Shown here piece by piece: positions 25,075 through 33,099 of a DNA stretch of 64,000 bases (its first letter is position 1; each line of letters begins with the position of its first letter). The notes beneath the pieces are model-generated. The model saw only the letters and a list, made by a program, of their open reading frames with translations. It was not told the origin of the DNA and ran no database searches. The position numbers were made by a program, and so were the translations under genes. The stretch comes from Alienimonas californiensis (GTDB taxonomy: Bacteria > Planctomycetota > Planctomycetia > Planctomycetales > Planctomycetaceae), in the NCBI RefSeq assembly GCF_007743815.1, contig NZ_CP036265.1:5339823-5403822 (forward strand). The letters are read 5' to 3'.

Positions 25075-26019
25075 ATGCCCCGCTCCGCCTCCCGCCCCCG
25101 CCGCGGCCGGCCGGCGTCCCTCGTCGCCGCCCTGCTGATCGTGTTGCCCCTATCGGTCGGACCGGCGGCCGGGTCGGCGGTCGGGCAGGACGAGCCGCTG
25201 TTGCCGGGCCTGCCGGAGGGCCTCGCCGCCCCCGAGGGGTCCACCGGCGAGGCCCTACGGCAACCTCCGCCGCAGGAACGAGTTCAGGAGAACGGCATCG
25301 ACGCCCGCCGCTTCACCCCGGTTCCCTCCGCCCCCGGCTCCCCCGGCGACGCGTCGCCGGACATGCGCTCCCGCGACGACGGCGCCCGGCCGTCGAACGG
25401 CTACGAGTTCAACGCGCCCTCCGGGCAGGTCGTCCCGCCGGCGCCCGTCGTCCCGGGGGCGCGACTCGCCCCCGGCCTGGGCGGCCGGCCCGGGTTCGAT
25501 CCGGACGACAGCCCCGTGCTGCTGGGCGTGAACGGCACCGACACCACCGCCGGCGTGCTGGTCACCAACGTGATCCCGGGCACCCCCGCCGACCGGGCCG
25601 GGCTGGAACGGGGCGACCGCGTGCTGACCGTCGCCGGCTATCAGGTCGGCGTGGTCGGCACGCCGGGCGGGCCGCGGGTTTATCCGCTGGGGGTCGAACT
25701 GGCCCGCCGGCTGGACGCCCGCGGGGAGGCCACGTTGCTCGTGCAGGATCACCGCAGCGGGCAGATCACCCCCGTCAGCGTCCGGCCGATCCCGCGCTAC
25801 GGCCCCACCAATCCGCCCGGATACGGCGGCGGCCCCGGCGGGCCGTATGGCAGCGACGGCGGTTCGATCTACGGTCCCGACCCCGGCTTCGGCGCCGGCG
25901 CCCGCCCTTACGACTCGAACCTGTACGATGCGAACCGCTATGACGGCGGGCTGTACGACCAGCGGAACGACGCCCTCGAACGCAATCCGCTGTACCGCGT
26001 CGGCACGCCCCGCCGCTGA
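25075..26019 (+). CDS. secreted PDZ-domain protein
   Basis: 314 residues, starting with an Arg-rich leader and hydrophobic segment (SLVAALLIVLPLSVGPAAG) that reads as a signal peptide or anchor. After a Pro/Gly-rich stretch, residues about 138-235 form a PDZ domain: SPVLLGVNGTDTTAGVLVTNVI, TPADRAGLERGDRVLTVAG, and VELARRLDARGEATLLVQ. No protease domain is attached, so it is a stand-alone PDZ adaptor. The last 70 residues are Gly/Tyr/Asp-rich low complexity (GGPYGSDGGSIYGPD, DANRYDGGLYD). It is divergent from the sulfatase gene and 36 bases before a reductase gene on the same strand. Function unknown beyond a peptide-binding fold. Confidence 0.82.
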   Translation: MPRSASRPRRGRPASLVAALLIVLPLSVGPAAGSAVGQDEPLLPGLPEGLAAPEGSTGEALRQPPPQERVQENGIDARRFTPVPSAPGSPGDASPDMRSRDDGARPSNGYEFNAPSGQVVPPAPVVPGARLAPGLGGRPGFDPDDSPVLLGVNGTDTTAGVLVTNVIPGTPADRAGLERGDRVLTVAGYQVGVVGTPGGPRVYPLGVELARRLDARGEATLLVQDHRSGQITPVSVRPIPRYGPTNPPGYGGGPGGPYGSDGGSIYGPDPGFGAGARPYDSNLYDANRYDGGLYDQRNDALERNPLYRVGTPRR

Positions 26020-26055
26020 CCGCGCTCCCCTTCGTCCCTTCGCCCCCGCTTTTCG

Positions 26056-27075
26056 ATGCGCGCCTACCTCGTTTCCTCCGACGGCGGCCCCGACGCCATT
26101 CAGCGGGTCGAACGTCCCGACCCCATGCCCGGCCCCGGGGCCGTGCGGGTGGCGATGCGGGCCGCCAGCCTGAACTACCGCGACAAGATGGTCGCCCTCG
26201 GCGGCTATCCGCGCAACGACTCCCGCCCGGTCGTGCCGCTCTCCGACGGCGCCGGCGTCGTCGAGGCGGTCGGCGAAGGGGTGACGGAGTTCGCCGTCGG
26301 CGATCGCGTGGTGAACTGCTTCTTCCGCGACTGGGTCGCCGGGGAGCCGGACGACGCGATCATGCGAACCGCCCACGGCGGCGGGATCGACGGCGTGCTC
26401 GCGGAGCGGGTCGTCTTCCCGGAGCGGGCCCTGCTGCCGATCCCGGGCGACCTCTCCTTCGAGGAGGCCGCCTGCCTGCCCTGCGCCGCCGTGACCGCGT
26501 GGCAGTCGCTGTTCGTGAAGGGCGGTCTCACCGCCGGCCAGAGCGTGCTCTGCCTCGGCACCGGCGGCGTGAGCGTCTTCGCCCTGCAGCTGGCCAAGGC
26601 GGCCGGGGCCACGGTGTTCATCACCTCCTCCAGCGACGAAAAGCTGGAGCGGGCGCGGGAACTGGGGGCGGACGGGACCGTCAACTACAAGGCGACCCCA
26701 GACTGGCACAAAGAGGTGCGAAAATTGACTGACGGCCGCGGCGTCGATCACGTGGTGGAGGTCGGCGGCCCGGGCACGCTGGCGAAAAGCATGCGGGCCA
26801 GCGCCTTGAACGGCCGGATCGGTCTGATCGGCGTACTGACCGGCGCCGACGGCGAGGTGAACCCCCTGCCCTGCGTGTTCGAGCGACTGTCGATCCACGG
26901 CATCTACGTCGGCAGCCGGGAGATGTTCGCCGACATGAACCGCCACATCGCCGCGAACGGCATTCGCCCGGTCATCGACCGCACGTTCCCCTTCGACGAC
27001 GCGATCGCCGCCTACAAGCACCTGCAAAGCGGCGCCCACTTCGGCAAGGTCGTCGTGACGATCGACGCCGATTAG
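26056..27075 (+). CDS. zinc-free MDR alcohol dehydrogenase / quinone-reductase-like enzyme
   Basis: 339 residues of the medium-chain dehydrogenase/reductase superfamily. The GroES-like half (about 1-130) has LNYRDKMVALGGYP, and VPLSDGAGVVEAVGEGVTEFAVGDRV. The Rossmann half has LCLGTGGVSVFALQLAKAAGATVFIT and GVDHVVEVGGPGTL. The catalytic zinc ligands of true alcohol dehydrogenases (Cys near residue 40) and the four-Cys structural zinc lobe are absent, placing it with quinone oxidoreductase or zinc-independent MDR enzymes that use NADPH. The substrate is unknown. It is followed by a hairpin overlapping the junction with a convergent gene. Confidence 0.9.
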   Translation: MRAYLVSSDGGPDAIQRVERPDPMPGPGAVRVAMRAASLNYRDKMVALGGYPRNDSRPVVPLSDGAGVVEAVGEGVTEFAVGDRVVNCFFRDWVAGEPDDAIMRTAHGGGIDGVLAERVVFPERALLPIPGDLSFEEAACLPCAAVTAWQSLFVKGGLTAGQSVLCLGTGGVSVFALQLAKAAGATVFITSSSDEKLERARELGADGTVNYKATPDWHKEVRKLTDGRGVDHVVEVGGPGTLAKSMRASALNGRIGLIGVLTGADGEVNPLPCVFERLSIHGIYVGSREMFADMNRHIAANGIRPVIDRTFPFDDAIAAYKHLQSGAHFGKVVVTIDAD

Positions 27076-27077
27076 AG

Positions 27078-27096
27078 CGCTCTCTTCAAGAGAGCG
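27078..27096. terminator. hairpin between convergent genes
   Basis: CGCTCTCT / AGAGAGCG, 8-bp stem with a 3-nt loop, 2 bases after the reductase stop and 6 before the stop of the facing flavoprotein gene. A likely shared terminator. Confidence 0.6.
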
Positions 27097-27102
27097 GCTC
27101 AC

Positions 27103-28230
27103 TCACCCCGCCAGGTGTCGCACCAGCGGCCGAGCGAGGCCCGGAGCCCGATTGAGCGCCGCGGCGGCGACGGTCGCGGCCAGCGGCGTGCGGGCGGCGA
27201 CGGCGACGGCCCGGCACCAGCCCTTCCGGCGGCCGACCCGCCGTTGGTATATGCGCCGCCACTGCGCCTCGGCGGCGGCGTCGCCGTTGAGGAGGGCGTC
27301 GATCGGGTCCGCGGCGGCCCGGGCGGAGGCGAGCGCCCAGCCCATGCCCTCGCCGGTGAACGGTTCGACATAGCCGGCCGCGTCGCCGACGAGGAACACC
27401 CCGTCCGCGGCCACGTCGCCGGCGGTGCGGGTCAGCGGCGGGGTGCCGGTCCAGTCGGCGTCCGCCATCCCCTTCGCCACCGGAAAGCCGGCCGCCTGGA
27501 AGATCGCCGCCGACGCCGCCCCCGGTCCGCCACACTCCTTCAGGAAGGCCAGGTCGTAAGCCCCGGCGAGGTTCAACTCGCCCCCCTCCGTGACCGTCGC
27601 CCCCACATAACCGCCCGCGGCGACGGCCATGTGAATCGTGCCGGGGCCGAAGAACGCGGCGTCGAACGCCCCCCGCGCGAGTTCGCACCCCGCCCCCACC
27701 CGGCTGCCGGGGCGGACGGCGGAGGCGAGCGATTCGAAGCCCCGTCCCGCTCCCGGCAATCCGCAGGCGAGCGCCACCGCCCCAGCCCGCAGCGTGCCGG
27801 CGTGTGCGCCCTTCAACGTCAGCGTGCGGTCCGAACCGAGGGTCGCCCCCGCCCCGTACAGAACGACGGCGCCCGCGGCGACGGCCGCGTCGGCGAGGGC
27901 GGCGTCGAACCGGCTCCGCGACAAGGCGAAGCCGCCGACCGTCTGCACGAACGCCGCCCGCGGCGCCCGGTCCTTCGCTTCGACGCCCAGACGGAAGCCG
28001 GTCTGCGGGATCGCCCCGGACTGCTCCAGTAGACCGTCCAGCCCCGCGGCGGTCAGTTCGCGGACGGCGTGGCCGCTCAGGCAGGCGCCGCAGACCTTGC
28101 GACGGGGAAAGGTGGCTCGTTCGATCAGGACCACCGACCGCCCCCGCAACGCCAGTTCGCGGGCCAGCACGGAGCCCGCCGGGCCGGCGCCGACGATCGC
28201 CACGTCGCAACGGTTCGGCGGGGCGCTCAC
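27103..28230 (-). CDS. FAD-dependent geranylgeranyl-reductase-like oxidoreductase
   Basis: 375 residues from the GTG at 28230, which overlaps the methyltransferase stop as GTGA; the frame is open further upstream but inside that gene. FAD dinucleotide motif DVAIVGAGPAGSVLAREL at the start, ERATFPRRKVCGACLSG (family-typical PxxKxCG), and GVFLVGDAAGYVEPFTGEG as the second FAD motif. These match geranylgeranyl reductase, digeranylgeranylglycerophospholipid reductase and tryptophan halogenase relatives. Its membrane substrate is unknown. The overlap with the methyltransferase makes a two-enzyme unit. In planctomycetes, similar pairs are often linked to a type III polyketide synthase, which is not present here. 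Confidence 0.88.
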   Translation of the reverse strand: MSAPPNRCDVAIVGAGPAGSVLARELALRGRSVVLIERATFPRRKVCGACLSGHAVRELTAAGLDGLLEQSGAIPQTGFRLGVEAKDRAPRAAFVQTVGGFALSRSRFDAALADAAVAAGAVVLYGAGATLGSDRTLTLKGAHAGTLRAGAVALACGLPGAGRGFESLASAVRPGSRVGAGCELARGAFDAAFFGPGTIHMAVAAGGYVGATVTEGGELNLAGAYDLAFLKECGGPGAASAAIFQAAGFPVAKGMADADWTGTPPLTRTAGDVAADGVFLVGDAAGYVEPFTGEGMGWALASARAAADPIDALLNGDAAAEAQWRRIYQRRVGRRKGWCRAVAVAARTPLAATVAAAALNRAPGLARPLVRHLAG

Positions 28231-29012
28231 GTCGCGGCCCCGTCGGCGGGCTGCTGCCAGACGAACAGGAACCGCTGCGGCCAGACGGTGCGGATCTCGT
28301 AGCCGGAGAGCCCCGCGGCGTCGGCGACCCGGCGGAACTCCTCGATGGTGAAGGCTGCCCGCACGCTCTGCGGCCCGTCGTAATGCACCACCGGACTGCG
28401 GGAGAGCGCCCGGCAGGCGACATGGGCCATCGCCAGTCCCAGCCGCGTGCGGCGGAGGTCGGAGATCACCACGGCGTTCGCGGCCGCGGCCATGTTGCGC
28501 AGTACGCGGGGGGCGTCGTCGTCTTCGAGGTGATGCAGAAACAGGCTGCTGACGGCGGCGTCGTAGCGTTCGCCGCCCGGGTCCGGGAGGCTTGGCGCCG
28601 GCAGCGGACCGGCGAGGGCGTCGGCCTCGCGGAATTCTGCGTCGAGCCCGGCCTCCAGCGCCAGTTGGTTCGCCGCGGCGACGGCCACTGGCGAAAGGTC
28701 GCACCCGTCGACCTCGACGGTGCGACGGAGCAGAATCGACAGTCGCTGCGCCAACGCGACGGCCCCGTCGCCGCCCCCGCAGGCGACGTCCAGCACCCGC
28801 GGAGTGCGGACGGCGGGAACGGCACTGAGGATCGGCTGGAGCGCCCTCGCCAGCGACGCCGTCGTACCGCTGACGGCGTTGAGCCGCCGCAACCCGGTGA
28901 GGGCGGCCCGGTGGGCAGCGGGATCGAGGCCCGGATCGTCCATCACCTCCGGTTCGACCCGCCGCACGGCGAGCGGGGCGGTCGGAGCGGGGGAGGTGGG
29001 GGCGGTCGGCAC
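28227..29012 (-). CDS. SAM-dependent methyltransferase
   Basis: About 261 residues from the GTG at 29012; the frame is open further upstream, and an ATG at 28943 is the other candidate. SAM-binding motif I reads VLDVACGGGDGAVALAQRL, followed by an acidic motif II (VDGCDLSPVAVAAANQ), and the motif IV region YDAAVSSLFLHHLEDD. The C-terminal portion has ISDLRRTRLG and the family-typical FTIEEFRRVADAAGLSG. A class I methyltransferase of the small-molecule type. It overlaps the flavoprotein gene by 4 nt. The substrate is probably a lipid or polyketide, by context only. Confidence 0.86.
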   Translation of the reverse strand: MPTAPTSPAPTAPLAVRRVEPEVMDDPGLDPAAHRAALTGLRRLNAVSGTTASLARALQPILSAVPAVRTPRVLDVACGGGDGAVALAQRLSILLRRTVEVDGCDLSPVAVAAANQLALEAGLDAEFREADALAGPLPAPSLPDPGGERYDAAVSSLFLHHLEDDDAPRVLRNMAAAANAVVISDLRRTRLGLAMAHVACRALSRSPVVHYDGPQSVRAAFTIEEFRRVADAAGLSGYEIRTVWPQRFLFVWQQPADGAAT

Positions 29013-29193
29013 GGCGTCATCGTACGATCCGACGCGGACGAAACGCACGGGCGCGTACGCCAAAGCCCGGCCGCACGCCCGGCGCGTTATCCTGCGGTCG
29101 TCCGCCACCGCCGCCCAGTCCCGGCGGGCGTTTACCCCCGTCACCCCCGACACATTGTGGGACAAACAGTGGTTTGGCTTTAAATAGAGCTTG

Positions 29194-29199
29194 AAGGAG
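29194..29199 (+). promoter_or_regulatory. ribosome binding site deciding a TTG start
   Basis: AAGGAG at 29194-29199. It gives 7 nt to the TTG at 29207 and 4 nt to the in-frame TTG at 29204, so 29207 is the better start for the small gene that follows. Confidence 0.55.
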
Positions 29200-29206
29200 A
29201 GGTTTG

Positions 29207-29605
29207 TTGAGTCCTACAGAGCTTCGTGATCGGCTCGTCGGCATCTTTCCAGCACTGGCGACGGAATTCTCCACATCGCTCTTTCGCGAGCCTGACGGAA
29301 CGCTCCCTTTCTGTGGCATTCTTGCGGAGTGCAGTCACTATGTGCGCGACCACATTGACGAGCTACTGCCATATCAGTTGGGCCGACTCGGCACCTTGGT
29401 TTCCGAGAGCATGATTGTCAGGGGGACAGAACTCGACGAAGCGGCGGCGACGTGCTTTCTTGAGAACCTTGCGTTCGAACGTGGTGCGGAAAAACTCACG
29501 CCGTTCCTCTCAGGCAATGCAGCGAGCTTCCTCGAGCAGTTCGGCGCGGCCGAACGCCGGTTGCAGGGCTCGTGGGACCGGGCATCATTTCATTCTTCTG
29601 GCTAA
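29207..29605 (+). CDS. orphan small protein of lower-GC patch, unknown
   Basis: About 132 residues. The TTG at 29207 is preferred for its spacing from AAGGAG. The protein is acidic and helical (LRDRLVGIFPALATEFSTSLF, then YVRDHIDELLPYQLGRLGTLVSESM, then LDEAAATCFLENL), ending FGAAERRLQGSW. It has no signal peptide or membrane segment. It resembles small immunity-type or DUF7674-like proteins in size and style, but no family was firmly recognised. Its DNA is visibly poorer in GC than its surroundings (34 of 60 bases are G/C at 29281-29340), suggesting acquisition. The next orphan gene follows after 31 bases. Confidence 0.6.
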   Translation: MSPTELRDRLVGIFPALATEFSTSLFREPDGTLPFCGILAECSHYVRDHIDELLPYQLGRLGTLVSESMIVRGTELDEAAATCFLENLAFERGAEKLTPFLSGNAASFLEQFGAAERRLQGSWDRASFHSSG

Positions 29606-29636
29606 TTGTGGGTCCACGCCCCCGAACCTCTCATTT

Positions 29637-30041
29637 ATGTTGCACCAGCCCGCCGGCCCCGTCCCCGTCCCCGTAGTGGCGCTGCGGCTTGGTCAGTGCG
29701 AGTGCCGCAACGACCTTGAGTGCCGATTCCTCGAGCGCCTCGACGACCGCGCGAACTGCGGCGGCTCGTACGCCGATTCATGGTCGCACACGACGGACCA
29801 CGCGCTGATCGCTATCTCGCTTGTACGAGACAACTGCGTGTACCGCGACCTGCGGGCCGACTTTCTTGGCGACCGCCTGCTGGTCGGATACGACGAGACG
29901 CACCAGTTCGGCACGCCGCTGGACGCTGCCCGACCTGGCGTGACGGAGGTCGTCCTGCCAACGCCGGAGGCGATGGCCGAAGCCGCTGCCGACTGGTTCG
30001 AGCGTGAACTCGCCGCGGACGCCGCCGCGCGTGCAACATAA
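29637..30041 (+). CDS. orphan small protein of lower-GC patch, unknown
   Basis: 134 residues from the ATG at 29637 (the frame is open to 29415, but the upstream part overlaps the previous gene). After a Pro/Val-rich start (PVPVPVVALRLGQ) come a CECRNDLECRFLERL segment with three Cys, WSHTTDHALIAISLVRDNCVYRDL, and GYDETHQFGTPLDAARPG, ending in an acidic helix (AEAAADWFERELAAD). The beta-strand pattern followed by a C-terminal helix is typical of small immunity-type proteins, but this is a guess. There is no signal peptide. The stop codon lies inside an 8-bp hairpin. Confidence 0.6.
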   Translation: MLHQPAGPVPVPVVALRLGQCECRNDLECRFLERLDDRANCGGSYADSWSHTTDHALIAISLVRDNCVYRDLRADFLGDRLLVGYDETHQFGTPLDAARPGVTEVVLPTPEAMAEAAADWFERELAADAAARAT

Positions 30042-30056
30042 CGTTCTTACGTTATG
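30037..30056. other. AT-containing hairpin at the right edge of the lower-GC patch
   Basis: CATAACGT-TCTT-ACGTTATG, an 8-bp perfect stem overlapping the stop codon of the second orphan gene. A weaker outer pair, CGTGCA (30030-30035) and TGCACG (30063-30068), encloses it. It may be a terminator (no T-tract) or the boundary of an inserted segment. Confidence 0.5.
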
Positions 30057-30128
30057 CAGTTCTGCACGGCGGGTTCGGGCGGTGCCGGCGAACCAGGGGC
30101 CGAGCGTTGGGGCGGCCGGTCCGCCCAG

Positions 30129-30941
30129 TCAGGCGGGCGGCTTCTCCGGCAGGGGCCGCGACAGCGCCGCGAGGATCGCGCCGCAGGCGACGGCGGCGTT
30201 CAGGCTGGTGACGGGGCCGACGTTGCCCGGACCCGGGGGGAGTTGGCAGACCTCGTCGCACAGGTCCAGCGTGCGGCGGCGCAGGCCCTTCTCCTCCCCG
30301 CCGATCACGACCAGCCAGGGGCGGTCGCGGTCCACGTCGAAGGCGGAGCCGGAGGGCGTGCTCGCCGCCTCGCCGAGGATGCCGGCGTGCTCGCTGGTAC
30401 CCAGCGTCCACAGGCCGGCGTCCTTCGCGTTGGAGAGGGCGGCGGCGAGATTCGTGGGGGCGGCGTGCGGCACCGCTTCGACCCCGCCACAGGCCACGTC
30501 GTAGGCGGCGGCGGTCAGCGGGGCGGATTGGTCGCGGGTGAACACCACGCCCCGCACCCCGAAGAACGCGGCGCTGCGGAAAATCGCCCCCAAATTGTGC
30601 ACGTCCTGGATCCGGTCCAGCGCGAGCCACAGACCCGGTTCGTTTTGCTTCACCCCGGCGAAGAGTTGCCCCAGGCTGACGGCCGGCTTGGGAGCGACGT
30701 TCGCCTCGCCGCCGCCGCCGCGGGCGTCGCGGTCCGGCGGACCGCCGCGGCGCTGGCGACGCCCGCCGCCCGAGCGCGGGGCCGCGTCGACCAGGGGCAC
30801 ACCGGCCTCGTAGGCGGCGTCCAGCACGGCGGCCCACGCCGGCGAGGGGCGGCCGGCGGGCGGGGAGACGGACGTGACCGACCCGGGCCGCAGCCGCAGG
30901 GCGGCCAGTACACTGTGGGGATTACGCAGGGAGAGGCTCAT
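30129..30941 (-). CDS. TrmH/SpoU-family RNA 2'-O-methyltransferase
   Basis: 270 residues from an ATG. The SpoU knot motifs are present: LDRIQDVHNLGAIFRSA (motif 1 with the catalytic Asn and Arg), VIGGEEKGLRRRTLDLCD (motif 2), and NVGPVTSLNAAVACGAIL (motif 3). The N-terminal 90 residues are a short substrate-binding part (SLRNPHSVLAALR) followed by an Arg/Gly-rich linker. It uses SAM to methylate a ribose 2'-OH in rRNA or tRNA. RlmB (23S G2251) is the closest common type, but the short N-terminus leaves this open. It converges on the lower-GC orphan pair. Confidence 0.88.
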   Translation of the reverse strand: MSLSLRNPHSVLAALRLRPGSVTSVSPPAGRPSPAWAAVLDAAYEAGVPLVDAAPRSGGGRRQRRGGPPDRDARGGGGEANVAPKPAVSLGQLFAGVKQNEPGLWLALDRIQDVHNLGAIFRSAAFFGVRGVVFTRDQSAPLTAAAYDVACGGVEAVPHAAPTNLAAALSNAKDAGLWTLGTSEHAGILGEAASTPSGSAFDVDRDRPWLVVIGGEEKGLRRRTLDLCDEVCQLPPGPGNVGPVTSLNAAVACGAILAALSRPLPEKPPA

Positions 30942-31037
30942 CGCCGGGACCTTAGCCGATTCGGCCCGCGGCGGCAGCGGACCGCCGCTCAGCGTGCCGA
31001 ATGCTTCACGCGTCCGGGACGCGATCTTTCGGGGGCC

Positions 31038-31409
31038 TCACAGCACGTGGGCGGCCAGCAGGCGGGCGACGTCGTCCTCGCCCCCGGACGGGAACTTCCA
31101 GACGAACGGCTCCGTCGCCCCCCGCACCCAGACCTTCACGTCGCTGTCGAGGTCCGCCCGGCCGGCGGTTTCGACGCTGAACATCGTGACCTGCTTGTAG
31201 GGCAGCGACAGATACTCCCGCTTCTTGCCCGTCACCCCCTGCTTGTCCACCAGCACGATGCGGCGGTCGGTGAACACGATCAGGTCGCGGACCAGCTTGA
31301 AGGCCTTTTCGATACTCTCCTGTGGGGCGAGCAGCGACTGGAACTCGGCCTCGATCGCTTCGGTGTCGGCTTCGCCGGCGTGACCGAGCAGCGTGCTGAA
31401 CAGACCCAT
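31038..31409 (-). CDS. bacterial PH-domain protein
   Basis: 123 residues matching the bacterial PH domain family (bPH_1, DUF1696): AEFQSLLAPQESIEKAFKLVRDLIVFTDRRIVLVDKQG, then KREYLSLPYKQVTMFSVETAG with DLDSDVKVWV, and a C-terminal helix (DDVARLLAAHVL). The FTDRRIVLVDKQG core is diagnostic of the family. It is cytosolic with no signal peptide. Such proteins form rings or bind partners; the exact role is unknown. It sits alone on the minus strand between the SpoU gene and a rightward lipoprotein gene, 96 bases from the former. Confidence 0.88.
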   Translation of the reverse strand: MGLFSTLLGHAGEADTEAIEAEFQSLLAPQESIEKAFKLVRDLIVFTDRRIVLVDKQGVTGKKREYLSLPYKQVTMFSVETAGRADLDSDVKVWVRGATEPFVWKFPSGGEDDVARLLAAHVL

Positions 31410-31601
31410 GAGGGGACGGCGGTGGGGGGTACGCGGGGGAGAAGGCCCCCACCCTAACGACCGCGGCCGCCCGTCGGTTCACCCGGCGCCGGGCGCCTTC
31501 GGCCGGGCGATTCGGTTCGGAACCGATCTTGCAGTGCGCGGTCGCTGCGGCCTAAGCCCCGAGCACGCTCGCTTCGCTGACCGTTCATCCGGGATCTCCT
31601 C

Positions 31602-32354
31602 ATGCGTTCCACGGCCCCCGCCGCGGCCTGCGCCGCCGCCGTCCTGTTGCTGACGGGGACCGGGTGCGCCACGACGCGTAGCTCCGACACCGCCCGCACG
31701 GCGATGGAGCAGTTGCTCGTCTCCGACGCGATCGACCGCAGCATCTCGAAGATCGACCTGCGGCCGCTCGCCGGCAAGAACGTGTTCGTCGATTCGCAGT
31801 ACTTGGACTGCGTCGACAAGGGCTATCTGATCAGCAGCATCCGGCACCGGGTGATGACCTCCGGCGCCCGCCTGGCAGCCAAGGCCGAGGAAGCGGACGT
31901 GATCGCCGAACTTCGCAGCGGCGGCGTCGGCACCGACCGTCAGCAAAGCTACATCGGTACTCCCAACATCTCCCTGCCCGGCATTGCCCCGGTCGAGATT
32001 CCCGAGGTCAAACTCTGGACCCGCGATCGGCAGATGGCCACCGCGAAGATCGGGCTGGCCCTCTACGACGCCAAAACCCGTCAGCCGCTGGGTTCCGGCG
32101 GCATGAGCCTCGCCCGCAGCGACGACAACAACACCTACCTGATGGGCATCGGCCCCTGGCAGAACGGCACGGTGAAGGAGTCCATCTCCGTCGGCGAACG
32201 CACCGGGCGGCCGATCAATCCGCTCCCGTATCAAGTGGCCGTCAACGCCCCGCCCGCCGACAGTTCCCCCGTGCGACTGGCCGAGGCGAACGAGGACGAG
32301 GCGAAGCCGGTCCCCGCCGACGCCACGGCCGACCTATTCGAAACCGAACCGTGA
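31602..32354 (+). CDS. lipoprotein of planctomycete DUF6655-like type
   Basis: 250 residues. A lipoprotein signal (MRSTAPAAACAAAVLLLTGTGC) places the acylated Cys at residue 22. The mature protein starts with ATTRSSDTARTAMEQLLVSDAID and has LRPLAGKNVFVDSQYLDCVDKGYLISSIRHRV, a pattern seen in uncharacterised planctomycete lipoproteins (DUF6655-like, tentatively). IGTPNISLPGIAPVEIPEVKLW and a C-terminal LMGIGPWQNGTVKESI follow. The tail is Glu/Pro-rich. It overlaps the membrane-kinase-like gene by 4 nt (GTGA), so the two are translationally coupled. Role unknown, probably outer-membrane or envelope assembly. Confidence 0.82.
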   Translation: MRSTAPAAACAAAVLLLTGTGCATTRSSDTARTAMEQLLVSDAIDRSISKIDLRPLAGKNVFVDSQYLDCVDKGYLISSIRHRVMTSGARLAAKAEEADVIAELRSGGVGTDRQQSYIGTPNISLPGIAPVEIPEVKLWTRDRQMATAKIGLALYDAKTRQPLGSGGMSLARSDDNNTYLMGIGPWQNGTVKESISVGERTGRPINPLPYQVAVNAPPADSSPVRLAEANEDEAKPVPADATADLFETEP

Positions 32355-33028
32355 CCGTCGCGGAGACGCCCGGTCGCCTCTCGCCGGCGGAGTGGCGCCG
32401 GCGGGCGCTGCACATGAGCCCCGGCCTGTTGCCGGTGATCCTGTGGTTCGTGCCGCACCGGGTGCCGATCTCCCCGATCCTGCGGGGGATCCTGCTGGCG
32501 GCGTTCGCGGCGCTGACCGCGACCGCCTGGTTCCGCTGGCGGGAAGTACGACGGTCCGACGGCGAGGACGCATCGTTCAACGGCCGCTTCGCCAGCGTGT
32601 TCGGCTACGCCGGCGGGGTGTTGCTGACCCTGTTCGCCTTCCCCGACCGGCCGGAGTGCGGGTTCGCGGTGCTGGGGGTGCTGGCCTTCGGCGACGGCTC
32701 CGCCACCCTGTTCGGCAAGCTGGCGGCCGGCTCCCGCTGGCACGCCCGCCTGCCTTGGAACCGGGAGAAGTCTTGGGTCGGGCTGATTGCGTTCGTCCTC
32801 TGCGGCACGACCGGGGCGGCGCTGCTGTACCGGGGGGAATCGTTGAACCTCGAAGCCGTCACCCCCCCGGCGAGTTGGGGCGTGGCCTTCCTCGTCGGCC
32901 TGAGCGGCGCCCTGCCGGCGGGGCTGTGGGAGAGCGCCCGCAGCCGGATCAACGACAACGTCCGCGTCGCCCTCGCGGCGGCGCTCGGCGTGCTGACCGC
33001 CCACGCGGTCCGTGTCGGCGGATTCTGA
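32351..33028 (+). CDS. phytol/dolichol-kinase-like membrane protein (phosphatidate cytidylyltransferase superfamily)
   Basis: 225 residues with a GTG start overlapping the lipoprotein stop. About six hydrophobic segments. LHMSPGLLPVILWFVPH near the start, GVLAFGDGSATLFGKL in the middle, and LPWNREKSWVGLIAFVLCG after it. The GDGxATxxGK plus WNxxKSWxG pair is the signature of the SEC59/VTE5 and CdsA-like prenol kinase family, which transfer a phosphate from CTP to lipid alcohols. The substrate is unknown. Coupling to the lipoprotein suggests a joint role in envelope lipid handling. Confidence 0.82.
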   Translation: MTVAETPGRLSPAEWRRRALHMSPGLLPVILWFVPHRVPISPILRGILLAAFAALTATAWFRWREVRRSDGEDASFNGRFASVFGYAGGVLLTLFAFPDRPECGFAVLGVLAFGDGSATLFGKLAAGSRWHARLPWNREKSWVGLIAFVLCGTTGAALLYRGESLNLEAVTPPASWGVAFLVGLSGALPAGLWESARSRINDNVRVALAAALGVLTAHAVRVGGF

Positions 33029-33099
33029 CCGACCGAGACGCCGGGCTCGCGGGGTCCGGCGGGGTCGCCGAACGCGGCGGACGGGCGTAGGTTCCCGCC

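Noticed and set aside
29415-29636. N-terminal extension of the second orphan gene
   Set aside because: It overlaps the first orphan gene in another frame and is Ser/Arg-rich; the ATG at 29637 gives a compact protein.
30030-30068. Integron attC site beside the lower-GC genes
   Set aside because: The ends do not match RYYYAAC/GTTRRRY, the palindrome is too short, no second copy is seen between the two genes, and no integrase is present.
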